A stretch of 47,190 bases of DNA. Origin: Tautonia sociabilis. Lineage in GTDB: Bacteria > Planctomycetota > Planctomycetia > Isosphaerales > Isosphaeraceae. The stretch covers positions 1 to 47,190 of the forward strand of contig NZ_RYZH01000048.1 of assembly GCF_003977685.1 (NCBI RefSeq). Reading direction: 5' to 3'. How positions within the stretch are numbered: position 1 is the stretch's first letter; each line of letters starts with the position of its first letter. The translations under genes and the position numbers were made by a program. Below, piece by piece: positions 34,260-41,529 of the stretch. The notes under the pieces were generated by a model that made no database searches, was not told where the DNA came from, and was given only the letters and a program-made list of their open reading frames with translations.

Positions 34260-36782
34260 ATGCTCAGCATCAGCCCGCTCGCGTCGGGCGGACGGGTGGC
34301 GTACTACCTGGACCTGGCCAACGTGAACTACTACGAGCAGGGCGGCGAGCCCCCCGGGCGGTGGTATGGCCAGGGGGCGCGGGAATTCGGCCTCGCGGGC
34401 GAGGTGAAACGCGAGCACCTGGAGCGGCTCTGCGAGGGGTTCGACCCCCACGACGGCGGCAGGCCGCTGGTCCGCAATGCCGGGCGACGGGACGGCCCGG
34501 CCCCGAGGAAGCCGGGCGACGACCTCACGTTCTCGGCACCGAAGTCGGTCTCGATCGCGTGGGCCTGCGCGGACGACCAACTCCGCGGAGAGATCGAGCG
34601 GGCCGACCGTGAGGCCGTCAAGCAGGCCCTCGACTACATCGAGCGGACCTGCGGCCATGCTCGCGTCGGCAAGCAGGGGCTCGAACGCGTGCCGGTGCCG
34701 CTGACCTTCGCCCTGTTCCGCCACGCGAGTTCGCGGGCCGGGGACCCGCAGCTCCATACCCACGTCGTCTGTCCGAACGTCGCCGTGCACGCCGACGGCC
34801 GCACGACCGCGATCGATTCCACCGCCTTCTATCACCACAAGATGGCGGCCGGGGCCTTGTATCGGGCCGCGCTCGCCCACGGCCTCCGTCAGCTCGGCTT
34901 CGCCATCGAGCGGGACGGGTCCTCGTTCAAGCTGGGCCACATCCCGGAGCCGCTGGTCGAGCACTTCTCGAAGCGACGGGCCGAGATCGAGCAGCAGATC
35001 CTCAAGCGGGCCGGGACCCTCGCGGCCGGTTCCGCCCGCATGGCGGAGCTGATCACGCTCGAAACCCGCCGGTTGAAGGAGGAGCGGCCCCGCTCGGAGC
35101 TGCTCGCCGAATGGCAGAGGATCGGCCGGAGCTACGGCATCGACCGGAACACGATCGCCGTCCATCTCCGGTCCCCACGCCCAGACCCCCCCACCGTGAG
35201 GGAGCGGCTGAAGGATCGGCTCTTCGCCGAGGCGATCTCGGATCTGACCGAGCGACATTCGCACTGGAGCGAGAAGGATCTCATCCAGAAGGTCGCCGAG
35301 ACCGCCCAGGGCAGCGCCTTCGGGGCCCGCGACGTGCTGGAGCTGGTCGATGACCGGCTCACGAGCCCGGAACTCGTCCGGCTCGGGAGGCTCGTCACGG
35401 AGCGGCGAGACCTCGCCAAACGCCGCTACGCCGAGCGGTCCGAAGACCGCTACACGACGCCGGAGGTCCTTCGGCTCGAACGCCAGATGTTGGAGCGGGT
35501 CGATCGCATGGCCCGCCAGTCCGGGGCGCTCGAAGAGCGATGGGTCTCGGCCCAGCTCGCCCTGCGGCCGACGCTCTCGGAGGAGCAGGCCGCGGCGGTG
35601 CGGCACCTGACGGCCCGGCCGGGGCGGGTGCAGTGCCTGACCGGCAAGGCGGGCACGGGCAAGTCCTTCACGCTCGACACGTGTCGGCTCGTCTGGGAAC
35701 TCGCCGGTCAGGAGGTCATCGGCTGCGCCATCGCGGGCGTGGCCGCCGATGAGCTTCGCCGCTCGGCGAACATCCCGTCCGACACCCTCGCCATGACGCT
35801 CGCCCGGCTCGGCCGCCGCGACCTGGTGCTCAAGTCGAATCACGTCGTCGTCGTGGACGAGGCGGGCATGGTCCCGACGAAGGCCATGGCGGAACTCATC
35901 GGCCACGTCGAGCGGGCCGGGGCGAAGCTCGTGCTCGTCGGCGACGCGATGCAGCTCCAGCCGATCGGCGCCGGTGGGCCCTTCAAATCGATCGCCGAGC
36001 GGGTCGGCGAGGGTCGGCTGGAGCAGATCCGGCGGCAACGCGAGGAGTGGCGGCGGGAGGCGGTGCACGCGTTCTCCCGTGGCGAGGCGCAGGCCGCCCT
36101 CGCGGCGTACGCCGAACGCGGGCAGCTCCACGTCACGAAGGACCGCGACGGGGCCATGCTCCGGCTCGTCGAGCAGTGGAAGGCCGACGACGGCGTGACG
36201 AAGCCCGCCGAGACGCTCTTGCTCGCGGGCCTGAACGTCGAGGTCCGCACGATCAACCGCATGTGCCAGGCCTTGCGGCGGGAGGCCGGGCAGCTCCGCG
36301 AGCGCGCCCTGCACGTCGACGGCGACCGGATCCACGAGGGAGACCGCGTCCAGTTCACGAGGCGAAACCGGAAGCTCGGCATCGAGAACGGCTTCACCGG
36401 CGACGTCCTCCGCGTCGACACGCTCAAGAAGACGCTCACCGTGCGGCTCGACAAGGGCGGCCGCGCGGTCACCGTCCGGGTCAAGGACGACCCCCACCTC
36501 CGGCTCGCCTACTGCTCGACGGTGCACAAGGCCCAGGGCCGGACCGTCGAGAGGGCCCACGTGTTACTCGGCGGCCCGATGTCGGACCGCCACCTCGCCT
36601 ACGTGCAGGCGAGCCGCTCGCGGGGCGAGACGCACCTCGTCATCGACGAGGACTCGGCCGGGCCGAAGCTCCGCGACGCCATCCGGACGCTCTCCCGGGC
36701 CCGGCAGAAGGACCTCGCCCACGACCTCATCGAGCCGCAGGAACGGCGGCCGCGTCCGCAGCCGATGCCCCAGACGCTCTGA
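34260..36782 (+). CDS. MobF-family relaxase with RecD-like helicase
   Basis: An 840-residue TrwC/TraI-type protein. The N-terminal relaxase domain has candidate catalytic tyrosines (RVAYYLDLANVNYYEQGG, residues 12-29) and a histidine triad at His155, His166 and His168 (FRHASSRAGDPQLHTHV). The C-terminal part is a RecD2-like helicase: Walker A GKAGTGKS at 462-469, VVVDEAGMVPTKAM, GDAMQLQPIGAGG, and near the end YCSTVHKAQGRTVERAHV and YVQASRSRGETHLVI. It nicks oriT, stays covalently bound and unwinds the transferred strand. All key residues appear intact, implying that the element can be mobilised. The nic site itself was not identified. Confidence 0.93.
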   Translation: MLSISPLASGGRVAYYLDLANVNYYEQGGEPPGRWYGQGAREFGLAGEVKREHLERLCEGFDPHDGGRPLVRNAGRRDGPAPRKPGDDLTFSAPKSVSIAWACADDQLRGEIERADREAVKQALDYIERTCGHARVGKQGLERVPVPLTFALFRHASSRAGDPQLHTHVVCPNVAVHADGRTTAIDSTAFYHHKMAAGALYRAALAHGLRQLGFAIERDGSSFKLGHIPEPLVEHFSKRRAEIEQQILKRAGTLAAGSARMAELITLETRRLKEERPRSELLAEWQRIGRSYGIDRNTIAVHLRSPRPDPPTVRERLKDRLFAEAISDLTERHSHWSEKDLIQKVAETAQGSAFGARDVLELVDDRLTSPELVRLGRLVTERRDLAKRRYAERSEDRYTTPEVLRLERQMLERVDRMARQSGALEERWVSAQLALRPTLSEEQAAAVRHLTARPGRVQCLTGKAGTGKSFTLDTCRLVWELAGQEVIGCAIAGVAADELRRSANIPSDTLAMTLARLGRRDLVLKSNHVVVVDEAGMVPTKAMAELIGHVERAGAKLVLVGDAMQLQPIGAGGPFKSIAERVGEGRLEQIRRQREEWRREAVHAFSRGEAQAALAAYAERGQLHVTKDRDGAMLRLVEQWKADDGVTKPAETLLLAGLNVEVRTINRMCQALRREAGQLRERALHVDGDRIHEGDRVQFTRRNRKLGIENGFTGDVLRVDTLKKTLTVRLDKGGRAVTVRVKDDPHLRLAYCSTVHKAQGRTVERAHVLLGGPMSDRHLAYVQASRSRGETHLVIDEDSAGPKLRDAIRTLSRARQKDLAHDLIEPQERRPRPQPMPQTL

Positions 36783-36832
36783 GCCGTTTTTTGCGGGAGG
36801 CCCCGAATAGACCGGCCGCGCAGAGCCGTGGC

Positions 36833-37507
36833 ATGGTCCGCCCCATGCCGACGCTGACACCGGATCCCGATCGCCCATCGAATCTCCCAGAGGGGGAACG
36901 CCTCCGGCCGACTGGCCCGCTCTCGCTCGACGAGCTGCGTGAGTTCGCCGATGCCGTCCTGGCCGGGATGGTCGAGAACCGCGACGTGAAATGGGACGAG
37001 CAGGGGGAGCCCCTCGCGACGCTCAAGAACTGCGGGCAGGACCGCGAGTGCACCTGGCTTCTCTACGAGGTCGACATGTCGGCCATCGGCATGCCGACCG
37101 ACACGCCGCTCGTCGTCCATTCCTACGCGGGGGAGGCCGCCCTCGAATGGAACATCGGCCCGACGCCGCTGGCCAAGACGCCCCGCGAACTGACGTCGCA
37201 GCAGACGGCCGATGCCCTCAACATGGATGTGTTGCTCGACGGCTTCCGGCGGTTTGTCCTGGCCGATTCGGTGCTTTTCCCAACGTCGCTCACGAAGGAC
37301 GCAGGCAGGCAGAGCGGGCCGATCCTGATCGATCCCGACGACTGCACCTGCTGCGAGTGCGGGGGGATGCTTGAAGTGACCGACGTCGACGACGCGACGA
37401 TGAGCGTCGAGTGCGAGAACGGGCACGCTTACGACCTGGAGCACGACGCCTTCGACGCCGGGTTCGACTACGTGCTCGAATACTTCTCGCGGCGGGGCTC
37501 GGACTAG
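36833..37507 (+). CDS. Unknown protein with Cys cluster
   Basis: A 224-residue acidic protein following the relaxase by 50 bp. Recognisable segments are SLDELREFADAVLAGMVENR, TWLLYEVDMSAIGMPTDTPL and, near the C-terminus, CTCCECGGMLEVTD with CENGH, a potential zinc site. ATG 36833 is used; ATG 36845 is an alternative, and ribosome-binding signals are weak for both. It may be co-transcribed with the mobilization genes. I know no function. Confidence 0.6.
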   Translation: MVRPMPTLTPDPDRPSNLPEGERLRPTGPLSLDELREFADAVLAGMVENRDVKWDEQGEPLATLKNCGQDRECTWLLYEVDMSAIGMPTDTPLVVHSYAGEAALEWNIGPTPLAKTPRELTSQQTADALNMDVLLDGFRRFVLADSVLFPTSLTKDAGRQSGPILIDPDDCTCCECGGMLEVTDVDDATMSVECENGHAYDLEHDAFDAGFDYVLEYFSRRGSD

Positions 37508-37517
37508 CCCTCGGGCG

Positions 37518-37772
37518 TCATGTCCTCGGGACGGACGGCTTCTGCCTCATCCGCTCGGCGAACTCGAAGGCGTCCACGGTCCGCCCGGCATGCATGTCAT
37601 CGAGGCCGCGTTGGATCGCCCGGAGGGTCTCCTCCCGCTCTTCCTCGGGCGCATTCTCGTATTCCCAGCGGGCGAGGGCCTCGTCGAGGGGGAGGTCGGT
37701 CGCACCGCCGGCGAGCTGCTCGTCGATGAAACTTCGGAAGGCTTGCAAGTCGTTCGCTCGGTCGGTGGCCAT
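37518..37772 (-). CDS. Small acidic protein, possibly antitoxin-like
   Basis: An 84-residue minus-strand protein (MATDRANDLQAFRSFIDEQL, then EREETLRAIQRGLDDMHAGR and FEFAERMRQ). The helical segment with DMHAGRT resembles C-terminal parts of small type II antitoxins, but there is no partner toxin next to it, so a simple orphan is equally possible. AGAGGG lies upstream of its start on the minus strand. It runs opposite to both neighbours. Confidence 0.55.
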   Translation of the reverse strand: MATDRANDLQAFRSFIDEQLAGGATDLPLDEALARWEYENAPEEEREETLRAIQRGLDDMHAGRTVDAFEFAERMRQKPSVPRT

Positions 37773-37837
37773 GGTCCTTTACCCTCTTGGGATTCTCCCC
37801 TAGTTTACCACCATCGCACCACTTCGGGCACGTCGGC

Positions 37838-38095
37838 ATGAGGAAGCGGAACGACAACCTGGTCTCGGCATCGGAAATCGCCTCGTGGGCCTGGTGCCCG
37901 GAGAGCTGGCGGCTGGAATGCGGCCTCGGCGAAAAACCCGCGAATCAGGCGGCCCTGCGGCGAGGCGGGAGATTCCACGGCCTGACCGCCGTGTTCGAGC
38001 GCTTATCGCGGGCCGTGCTCACGCTGGGCTTATGGCTCCTCGTGCTCGCGACGCTCCTCCTGGTCGTGCTCTTCCTGCTCGGGGTGAGGCCATGA
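37838..38095 (+). CDS. N-terminal part of split Cas4-like nuclease, with membrane helix
   Basis: An 85-residue protein. The beginning, NLVSASEIASWAWCPESWRL, matches the N-terminus of Cas4/DUF83-type proteins, where the Cys is the first iron-sulfur ligand. After about 45 residues there is a membrane helix (about 60-82, LTLGLWLLVLATLLLVVLFL) and the protein stops. The following gene, overlapping by 4 bp (ATGA), starts with another membrane helix and supplies the nuclease core. Cas4 proteins are normally single soluble chains, so the split looks like a genuine architecture rather than a simple frameshift, since both halves carry an added membrane segment. Confidence 0.65.
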   Translation: MRKRNDNLVSASEIASWAWCPESWRLECGLGEKPANQAALRRGGRFHGLTAVFERLSRAVLTLGLWLLVLATLLLVVLFLLGVRP

Positions 38096-38589
38096 CGCTG
38101 CCGATCGGCGTGGCCGCCCTCCTGGCCGTCCTCGGGCTGCTCTGCCTGGTGCTCGCCCTCGGGGCCCGCCGGAATCGGGGATTCGAGGCCGGAGAGACCG
38201 TCGCCCTCGACAACGAGACGCTCGCGTCCGAACGCCTCGGGCTCATCGGCCGCCCCGATCGGGTCGTGCGGCGGGGTCGATATTTCATCCCCGAGGAATG
38301 GAAATCGGCGAGGCGGCTCCAGGACTCGCACCGGCTCCAGCTCGGGGTGTACCTGCTGCTGGTGGAAGAACGCTACGGCGTGCGACCGCCGCATGGCGTG
38401 GTCATCCTGGGCGACGGCTCCCGGGCGAAGGTCAAGAACACCGAGGCCCTCCGCTCCGAGGTGCTCGGCATCGCCCGGAAAATCCGGGAGCAACGCGAAA
38501 GACTCCGCGAGGAAATCCGGGTCAGACCCCCGGCCTGGAAATGCCGCGTCTGCGGCCAGCGGAGAAATTGCGCCCAGGCACGAGGCTGA
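38092..38589 (+). CDS. C-terminal part of split Cas4-like PD-(D/E)XK nuclease, membrane-anchored
   Basis: A 165-residue protein: an N-terminal membrane helix (about 4-24, IGVAALLAVLGLLCLVLAL), then nuclease motifs RLGLIGRPDRVVRRG (Asp), YFIPEEWKSARR (Glu-x-x-Lys, as in Cas4 PVEWK/PEEWKS), and HRLQLGVYLLLVEERYG (QL motif). The end, KCRVCGQRRNCAQA, carries three Cys that with the N-terminal Cys in the preceding gene would complete a four-Cys iron-sulfur site. Translation is coupled to the upstream half. No CRISPR array or other cas gene is in the window, so an adaptation role is unlikely; DNA end processing on the mobile element is possible. Confidence 0.7.
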   Translation: MTLPIGVAALLAVLGLLCLVLALGARRNRGFEAGETVALDNETLASERLGLIGRPDRVVRRGRYFIPEEWKSARRLQDSHRLQLGVYLLLVEERYGVRPPHGVVILGDGSRAKVKNTEALRSEVLGIARKIREQRERLREEIRVRPPAWKCRVCGQRRNCAQARG

Positions 38590-38793
38590 ACGCGACGCAG
38601 CCGCCGAGGCCGCGAGCCGTCCGCGTGCACACTCGGGCCGTGCGGCCACCTGAATCCCTCCCCATCGAAGAGCATCCCCCGCGACATTTCTCGCCTCCGG
38701 AGCCGCTCCGCTGCGTGCTCATGCCAGGCAAAGCCTGTCACTCCGCTCGCAGCCGCTCCGCTCCATCCCTCGCGACACGGCAAGGCGATCAGG

Positions 38794-38836
38794 AACAGCG
38801 GCATCCGGTCCCGAGGACCGGATCGGAAGGGCTGTT
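38794..38836. repeat. Hairpin with perfect 9-bp inner stem
   Basis: Inner stem ATCCGGTCC/GGACCGGAT with a 3-nt loop (38803-38823), enclosed by AACAGC (38794-38799) and GCTGTT (38831-38836). It is strong enough to fold as RNA or DNA. It lies just upstream of a second, longer inverted repeat. Confidence 0.6.
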
Positions 38837-38839
38837 TCC

Positions 38840-38906
38840 CGTCCGGGGGAGGGCCGCGTTTGTCTCCACCACGGGGCGAAAGACAAACGCGGCCCTCCCC
38901 CAGACG
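38840..38906. repeat. 26-bp inverted repeat, 15-nt loop
   Basis: Arms at 38840-38865 and 38881-38906 match at 25 of 26 positions (GGGGGAGGGCCGCGTTTGTC core). Followed by GGAAAAA, not a T-run, on the plus strand; on the minus strand the hairpin is followed by no T-run either. Located about 45 bp before the DUF6573 gene: a candidate terminator, transfer origin or regulatory RNA structure. Confidence 0.7.
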
Positions 38907-38949
38907 GAAAAACGCTGTCGCGGGCGGGTCCCAAAGAGGAGACATCATC

Positions 38950-39336
38950 ATGAAGAACAACGACGACCTCATCATCTTCCGCTACACCCGGGCCCAGGCC
39001 ATCGCGGACGGCGTGCTCATCGACGTGACCGAGACGGCACTCGAAGCCGGATTCCGCATCCCCGTGGCGTTGACCCATGCCGTCTGGGCCGAATACGTCG
39101 CGGTCCCCGACGGAGTCGTCGCCCAGGATGAAGCCGGGCGGCTCTGGGACATCCTGTGGATGTGCCGGGTGGCGATAACCCGCTCCAAGGGAACCGACTC
39201 GGAGCTGCTCTTCCGGCTCCACGTCCGCAACGACAACCGGCCCGGAGACCCGCCGCTCGTGACGCTCAAGGCCCACTGCGGCCCCGGCGACAAGGCCGAG
39301 CCGGTCATCACGATCATGCTGCCGCACGAGGACTAG
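38950..39336 (+). CDS. DUF6573 family protein
   Basis: A 128-residue protein. The head, RYTRAQAIADGVLIDVTETA, is the signature of DUF6573 proteins, small proteins common on plasmids and other mobile DNA and without known function. The body (HAVWAEYVAVPDGVVAQDEA, LFRLHVRNDNRPGDPPLVTL) also fits. ATG 38950 follows GAGGAGAC. A hairpin pair lies upstream; the next small gene follows by 49 bp and is probably co-transcribed. Confidence 0.75.
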   Translation: MKNNDDLIIFRYTRAQAIADGVLIDVTETALEAGFRIPVALTHAVWAEYVAVPDGVVAQDEAGRLWDILWMCRVAITRSKGTDSELLFRLHVRNDNRPGDPPLVTLKAHCGPGDKAEPVITIMLPHED

Positions 39337-39385
39337 CCGACCAGGCCGGGCCACGAGGCCCGGCCTCTTCACGGAGGGAAACACC

Positions 39386-39664
39386 ATGAACCAAGAAACG
39401 CGGAAATCACCGGCCAAGGAGACGCTGCCCGAAGCGGTCGCCGAGGCCATCGAGGAAATTCTCTGGCACTACTGGGAAGCCGAGCACGAGAACTTCATCG
39501 CCGACGAGCCTGGCCCCGAGGAGCCGCACATTTTCCGGCACCTCGTCACCGTGGACGGCTGGTTCTACGGGCACGGAGCGAGCGCCGAACAAATCATCGC
39601 CGAATTCACCGACGACGAATTCCGGGCGGCCGCGAAGGCGAGAGCCCGCAGCTTCCGAGGCTAG
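39386..39664 (+). CDS. Small acidic unknown protein
   Basis: A 92-residue protein with ATG at 39386 and a GGAGGG at 39373-39378. The sequence is helical and acidic (LPEAVAEAIEEILWHYWEAE, then HLVTVDGWFYGHGASAEQII). I recognise no family. It probably forms an accessory pair with the DUF6573 gene upstream. Confidence 0.6.
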   Translation: MNQETRKSPAKETLPEAVAEAIEEILWHYWEAEHENFIADEPGPEEPHIFRHLVTVDGWFYGHGASAEQIIAEFTDDEFRAAAKARARSFRG

Positions 39665-39887
39665 GCCACGAGGCCGAGGCCCAATCCCCCCACGAATCAA
39701 CCGCCGCCCCCCGGCCCGGAAGAGCAGGGAAGGGGAGCGGCACCTTTCCCCGGAATATCTCCGGGCCCTGAAAAACCCCTCGACTCGCCCCCGATTCGCC
39801 CGCAAGGAAATCCCAAGACCGGAAGCCCATCCCCAATTTCCAAATCGCCACCTGAATTTCACACCCGTCCACTCCTTGGGAGTGACC

Positions 39888-39975
39888 GGGTGCAGGCCTG
39901 GAAGTCGCCGCTGAAAACGCGGGCCGAGGCGTTCGTGCAAGAGGCTCCTGCACAATCGGGCCGGGCCAATTTGGC
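39888..39975 (+). repeat. Diverged direct repeat, copy 1
   Basis: Shares GGGTGCAGGCC, GAAAACGCGGGCCGAGGC and GTGCA with 40382-40470 in the same order and similar spacing. Both copies lie in gene gaps and run into an AATTGGCGA-like end. It may be a non-autonomous mobile sequence or a duplicated leader. Confidence 0.55.
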
Positions 39976-39982
39976 GAGCAGA

Positions 39983-40007
39983 ATTGTCGCGACAGCGTCG
40001 CGACAAT
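39983..40007. repeat. 25-bp palindrome ATTGTCGCGAC-N3-GTCGCGACAAT
   Basis: Two perfect 11-bp arms around a 3-nt centre. The same arms recur at 41744-41768 and, with two mismatches, at 41635-41659, both inside the broken DUF1016 gene, where they encode IVATLSRQ-type residues. The copy here lies between genes and may be a DUF1016 fragment or an operator. Confidence 0.7.
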
Positions 40008-40082
40008 CGACCAGCGATTTCGTGTTCGGGCGGCCGTGCCAAGGGCCTTGCGTCTCGACGCGGGCCGGGGCAGGCTCCCCGG

Positions 40083-40361
40083 ATGGCGATCCCATACGAG
40101 GACGATGACCTGGAGCCGTTCCTCTCGGAGGTCGGGGATGAGACGCTGCCGCCCCGCTGGCGGCTCGGGAGCCTCCTCTACCTGGAGGCCCGCGAGACCT
40201 TCCTCTCGCCCGAGCACCGGGCGGCCCTGGAGGCGGCCCGCACCCGCATCTGTCAGGCGTTGGCGGCGGAGGCCCGTCCCACCGAGGTGTGCCGAGAGGC
40301 GGGACGCACCGAGTCGCCTCCTACGCAGGGGAGGCTCTTCCCTGCCGACCCCGAGCCGTGA
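40083..40361 (+). CDS. Small unknown protein
   Basis: A 92-residue protein starting MAIPYEDDDLEPFLSEVGDE. The helical C-terminal half (EHRAALEAARTRICQALAAE) is followed by a disordered end. No recognised family, and the ribosome-binding site is poor, so confidence that it is translated is moderate. It stands between the two copies of the diverged repeat. Confidence 0.45.
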   Translation: MAIPYEDDDLEPFLSEVGDETLPPRWRLGSLLYLEARETFLSPEHRAALEAARTRICQALAAEARPTEVCREAGRTESPPTQGRLFPADPEP

Positions 40362-40381
40362 ACCGCATGTCGAAAGCGAGC

Positions 40382-40470
40382 CGGGTGCAGGCCCGGATGC
40401 CGCGCGGAAAACGCGGGCCGAGGCAATTTGTGCAGCACTCGTTGCCCAATTGGCGACTTCTGCCACGGAC
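40382..40470 (+). repeat. Diverged direct repeat, copy 2
   Basis: Partner of 39888-39975 (see there). The shared blocks are GGGTGCAGGCC, then GAAAACGCGGGCCGAGGC, GTGCA and CAATTGGCGA. Confidence 0.55.
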
Positions 40471-40557
40471 CGTGGCCGCTTTCGACGGCGCGAGCGGGGC
40501 GGACCGATCCGGCGAGCGGATTCTTTCGACGCTGTCGCAAAAATTAGGCTCCAGCTC

Positions 40558-40629
40558 ACGGATGAAATGCCCGCAGGGTCGCCGAAATCCTCCGGCCTCG
40601 ATCTCGGGCGAATTTCGGCACCGCTCCCG
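40558..40629 (-). repeat. Dispersed degenerate repeat, copy 1
   Basis: About 70% similar by eye to 42519-42590. On the minus strand the two read as related peptides (RNSPEIEAGGFRRPCGHFIR here and RNSPDTESEGYRSPCEHSIR there), which suggests a decayed or very small coding element copied in two places within 2 kb. Confidence 0.5.
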
Positions 40630-40700
40630 CGTGACGCGGCCTCCCGTAGCGCCGGGGTCGGCGCAGGTGGATACGCCCGCGATCCGCTCGGGTCGGGCGC

Positions 40701-40755
40701 GGCCCGCGTGTGCACGCGGGCCGCAGTTGACAATTTTTGCCAATTTGGGTAGGGT
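40701..40755 (+). promoter_or_regulatory. parDE promoter with perfect palindromic operator
   Basis: A perfect inverted repeat, GGCCCGCGTG and its complement around a 2-nt centre (40701-40722), stands just before TTGACA (40727-40732), a 17-bp spacer and TAGGGT (40750-40755). Type II antitoxins such as ParD repress their own promoter by binding palindromes here, so this is the expected autoregulatory site. Confidence 0.65.
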
Positions 40756-40791
40756 CGAGGGGATAGGGGGAGAACACGAAGGGGGCACGCG

Positions 40792-41097
40792 ATGCCGACG
40801 CGGAACATCAATCTGACGGATCACTATGACCAGCTCGTGGAGGGCCTGATCGCCTCGGGGCGGTACAAGAACGCGAGCGAGGTCCTGCGGGCGGGTTTGC
40901 GCCTGCTGGAGCAGCAGACGCGGGAGGATGAGCAGAAGCTGGCCACCCTCCGCGGCCTGGCCGCCGAGGCGTTCGACACGCTCGACCGGGGCGCGGGCAC
41001 GACGCTCGAAGGGGATCAGCAGCTCGCGGAGTTCATCGGCGGGATCGGCCGCCGGGCGGCCAAGCATGCGACGACCCGCAGTCCCGGCAAACAGTGA
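40792..41097 (+). CDS. parD: ParD-family antitoxin
   Basis: A 101-residue ParD/CopG-type antitoxin with an N-terminal ribbon-helix-helix: MPTRNINLTDHYDQLVEGLI, then SGRYKNASEVLRAGLRLLEQ. The C-terminal tail would wrap the toxin. It neutralises the ParE-type toxin encoded 3 bp downstream and should repress the promoter at 40701-40755. The pair probably helps retain the element in the host. The family match is clear; its specificity for this toxin follows from the arrangement. Confidence 0.9.
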   Translation: MPTRNINLTDHYDQLVEGLIASGRYKNASEVLRAGLRLLEQQTREDEQKLATLRGLAAEAFDTLDRGAGTTLEGDQQLAEFIGGIGRRAAKHATTRSPGKQ

Positions 41098-41100
41098 CCG

Positions 41101-41481
41101 ATGGCCCACTATCGCCTCTCGCCGCAGGCCGAGCAGGACATCGAAGCGATCCTGGCCTGGACCCATGAGGAGTTCGGGGAGAAGGCTCGCCTCCGGTACG
41201 AGGCCCTGCTCATCCGGGCCATCCTGGACGTGGCCGAGGCCCCCGAATGTGTGGGCAGCCACGATCGTCCGGAGATCGTGGCCGGGGCGCGGACCTATCA
41301 CCTCCGGCACAGCCGCGACCATGTCAAGCGGTCCGTCGGCCGGGTCCGGCGGCCCCGCCATTTCCTGCTGTACCGGACGATTGCCGAGGGTGGCGTCGAG
41401 GTTGGCCGGATACTGCACGACAGCATGGACCTCAGCCGTCACCTTCCCGATGATTATCGGGTCCAGGAACCCGACGAGTGA
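41101..41481 (+). CDS. parE: ParE/RelE-superfamily toxin
   Basis: A 126-residue toxin. YRLSPQAEQDIEAILAWTHE and GARTYHLRHSRDHV match the ParE fold, and RHFLLYRTIAEGGVEVGRIL with HDSMDLSRHL matches the characteristic C-terminal strand and helix. ParE toxins act on DNA gyrase, RelE toxins on ribosomal mRNA; the sequence resembles ParE more. The start lies 3 bp after the antitoxin stop, so translation is coupled. Confidence 0.9.
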   Translation: MAHYRLSPQAEQDIEAILAWTHEEFGEKARLRYEALLIRAILDVAEAPECVGSHDRPEIVAGARTYHLRHSRDHVKRSVGRVRRPRHFLLYRTIAEGGVEVGRILHDSMDLSRHLPDDYRVQEPDE

Positions 41482-41529
41482 CTCCGGCAACGTCCCGGTC
41501 CGTCTCCGCCGGAGGGTCCAGCGAACGCG

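Larger units (their letters stand above)
38590..38949. other. Gap with nested strong hairpins
   Basis: A 360-bp gap without a convincing gene. The right half contains the hairpins at 38794-38836 and 38840-38906 (listed next). The left half, 38590-38790, shows no structure or gene that I recognise. Confidence 0.5.
39665..40082. other. Gap with repeat copy and palindrome
   Basis: A 418-bp gap. It includes a segment (39888-39975) similar to 40382-40470 and a 25-bp palindrome at 39983-40007. The open frames here look like shadows. The first 200 bp show nothing recognisable. Confidence 0.5.
40362..40791. other. Gap with repeats and parD promoter region
   Basis: A 430-bp gap. It holds repeat copy 2 (40382-40470), a stretch at 40558-40629 related to 42519-42590, and the operator and promoter of the toxin-antitoxin pair. 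No credible gene was found. Confidence 0.5.

Noticed and set aside
37838..38589. Cas4-like pair as evidence of a CRISPR-Cas system
   Set aside because: No array, cas1, cas2 or effector gene occurs in the window; Cas4-like nucleases also exist on their own in mobile elements.
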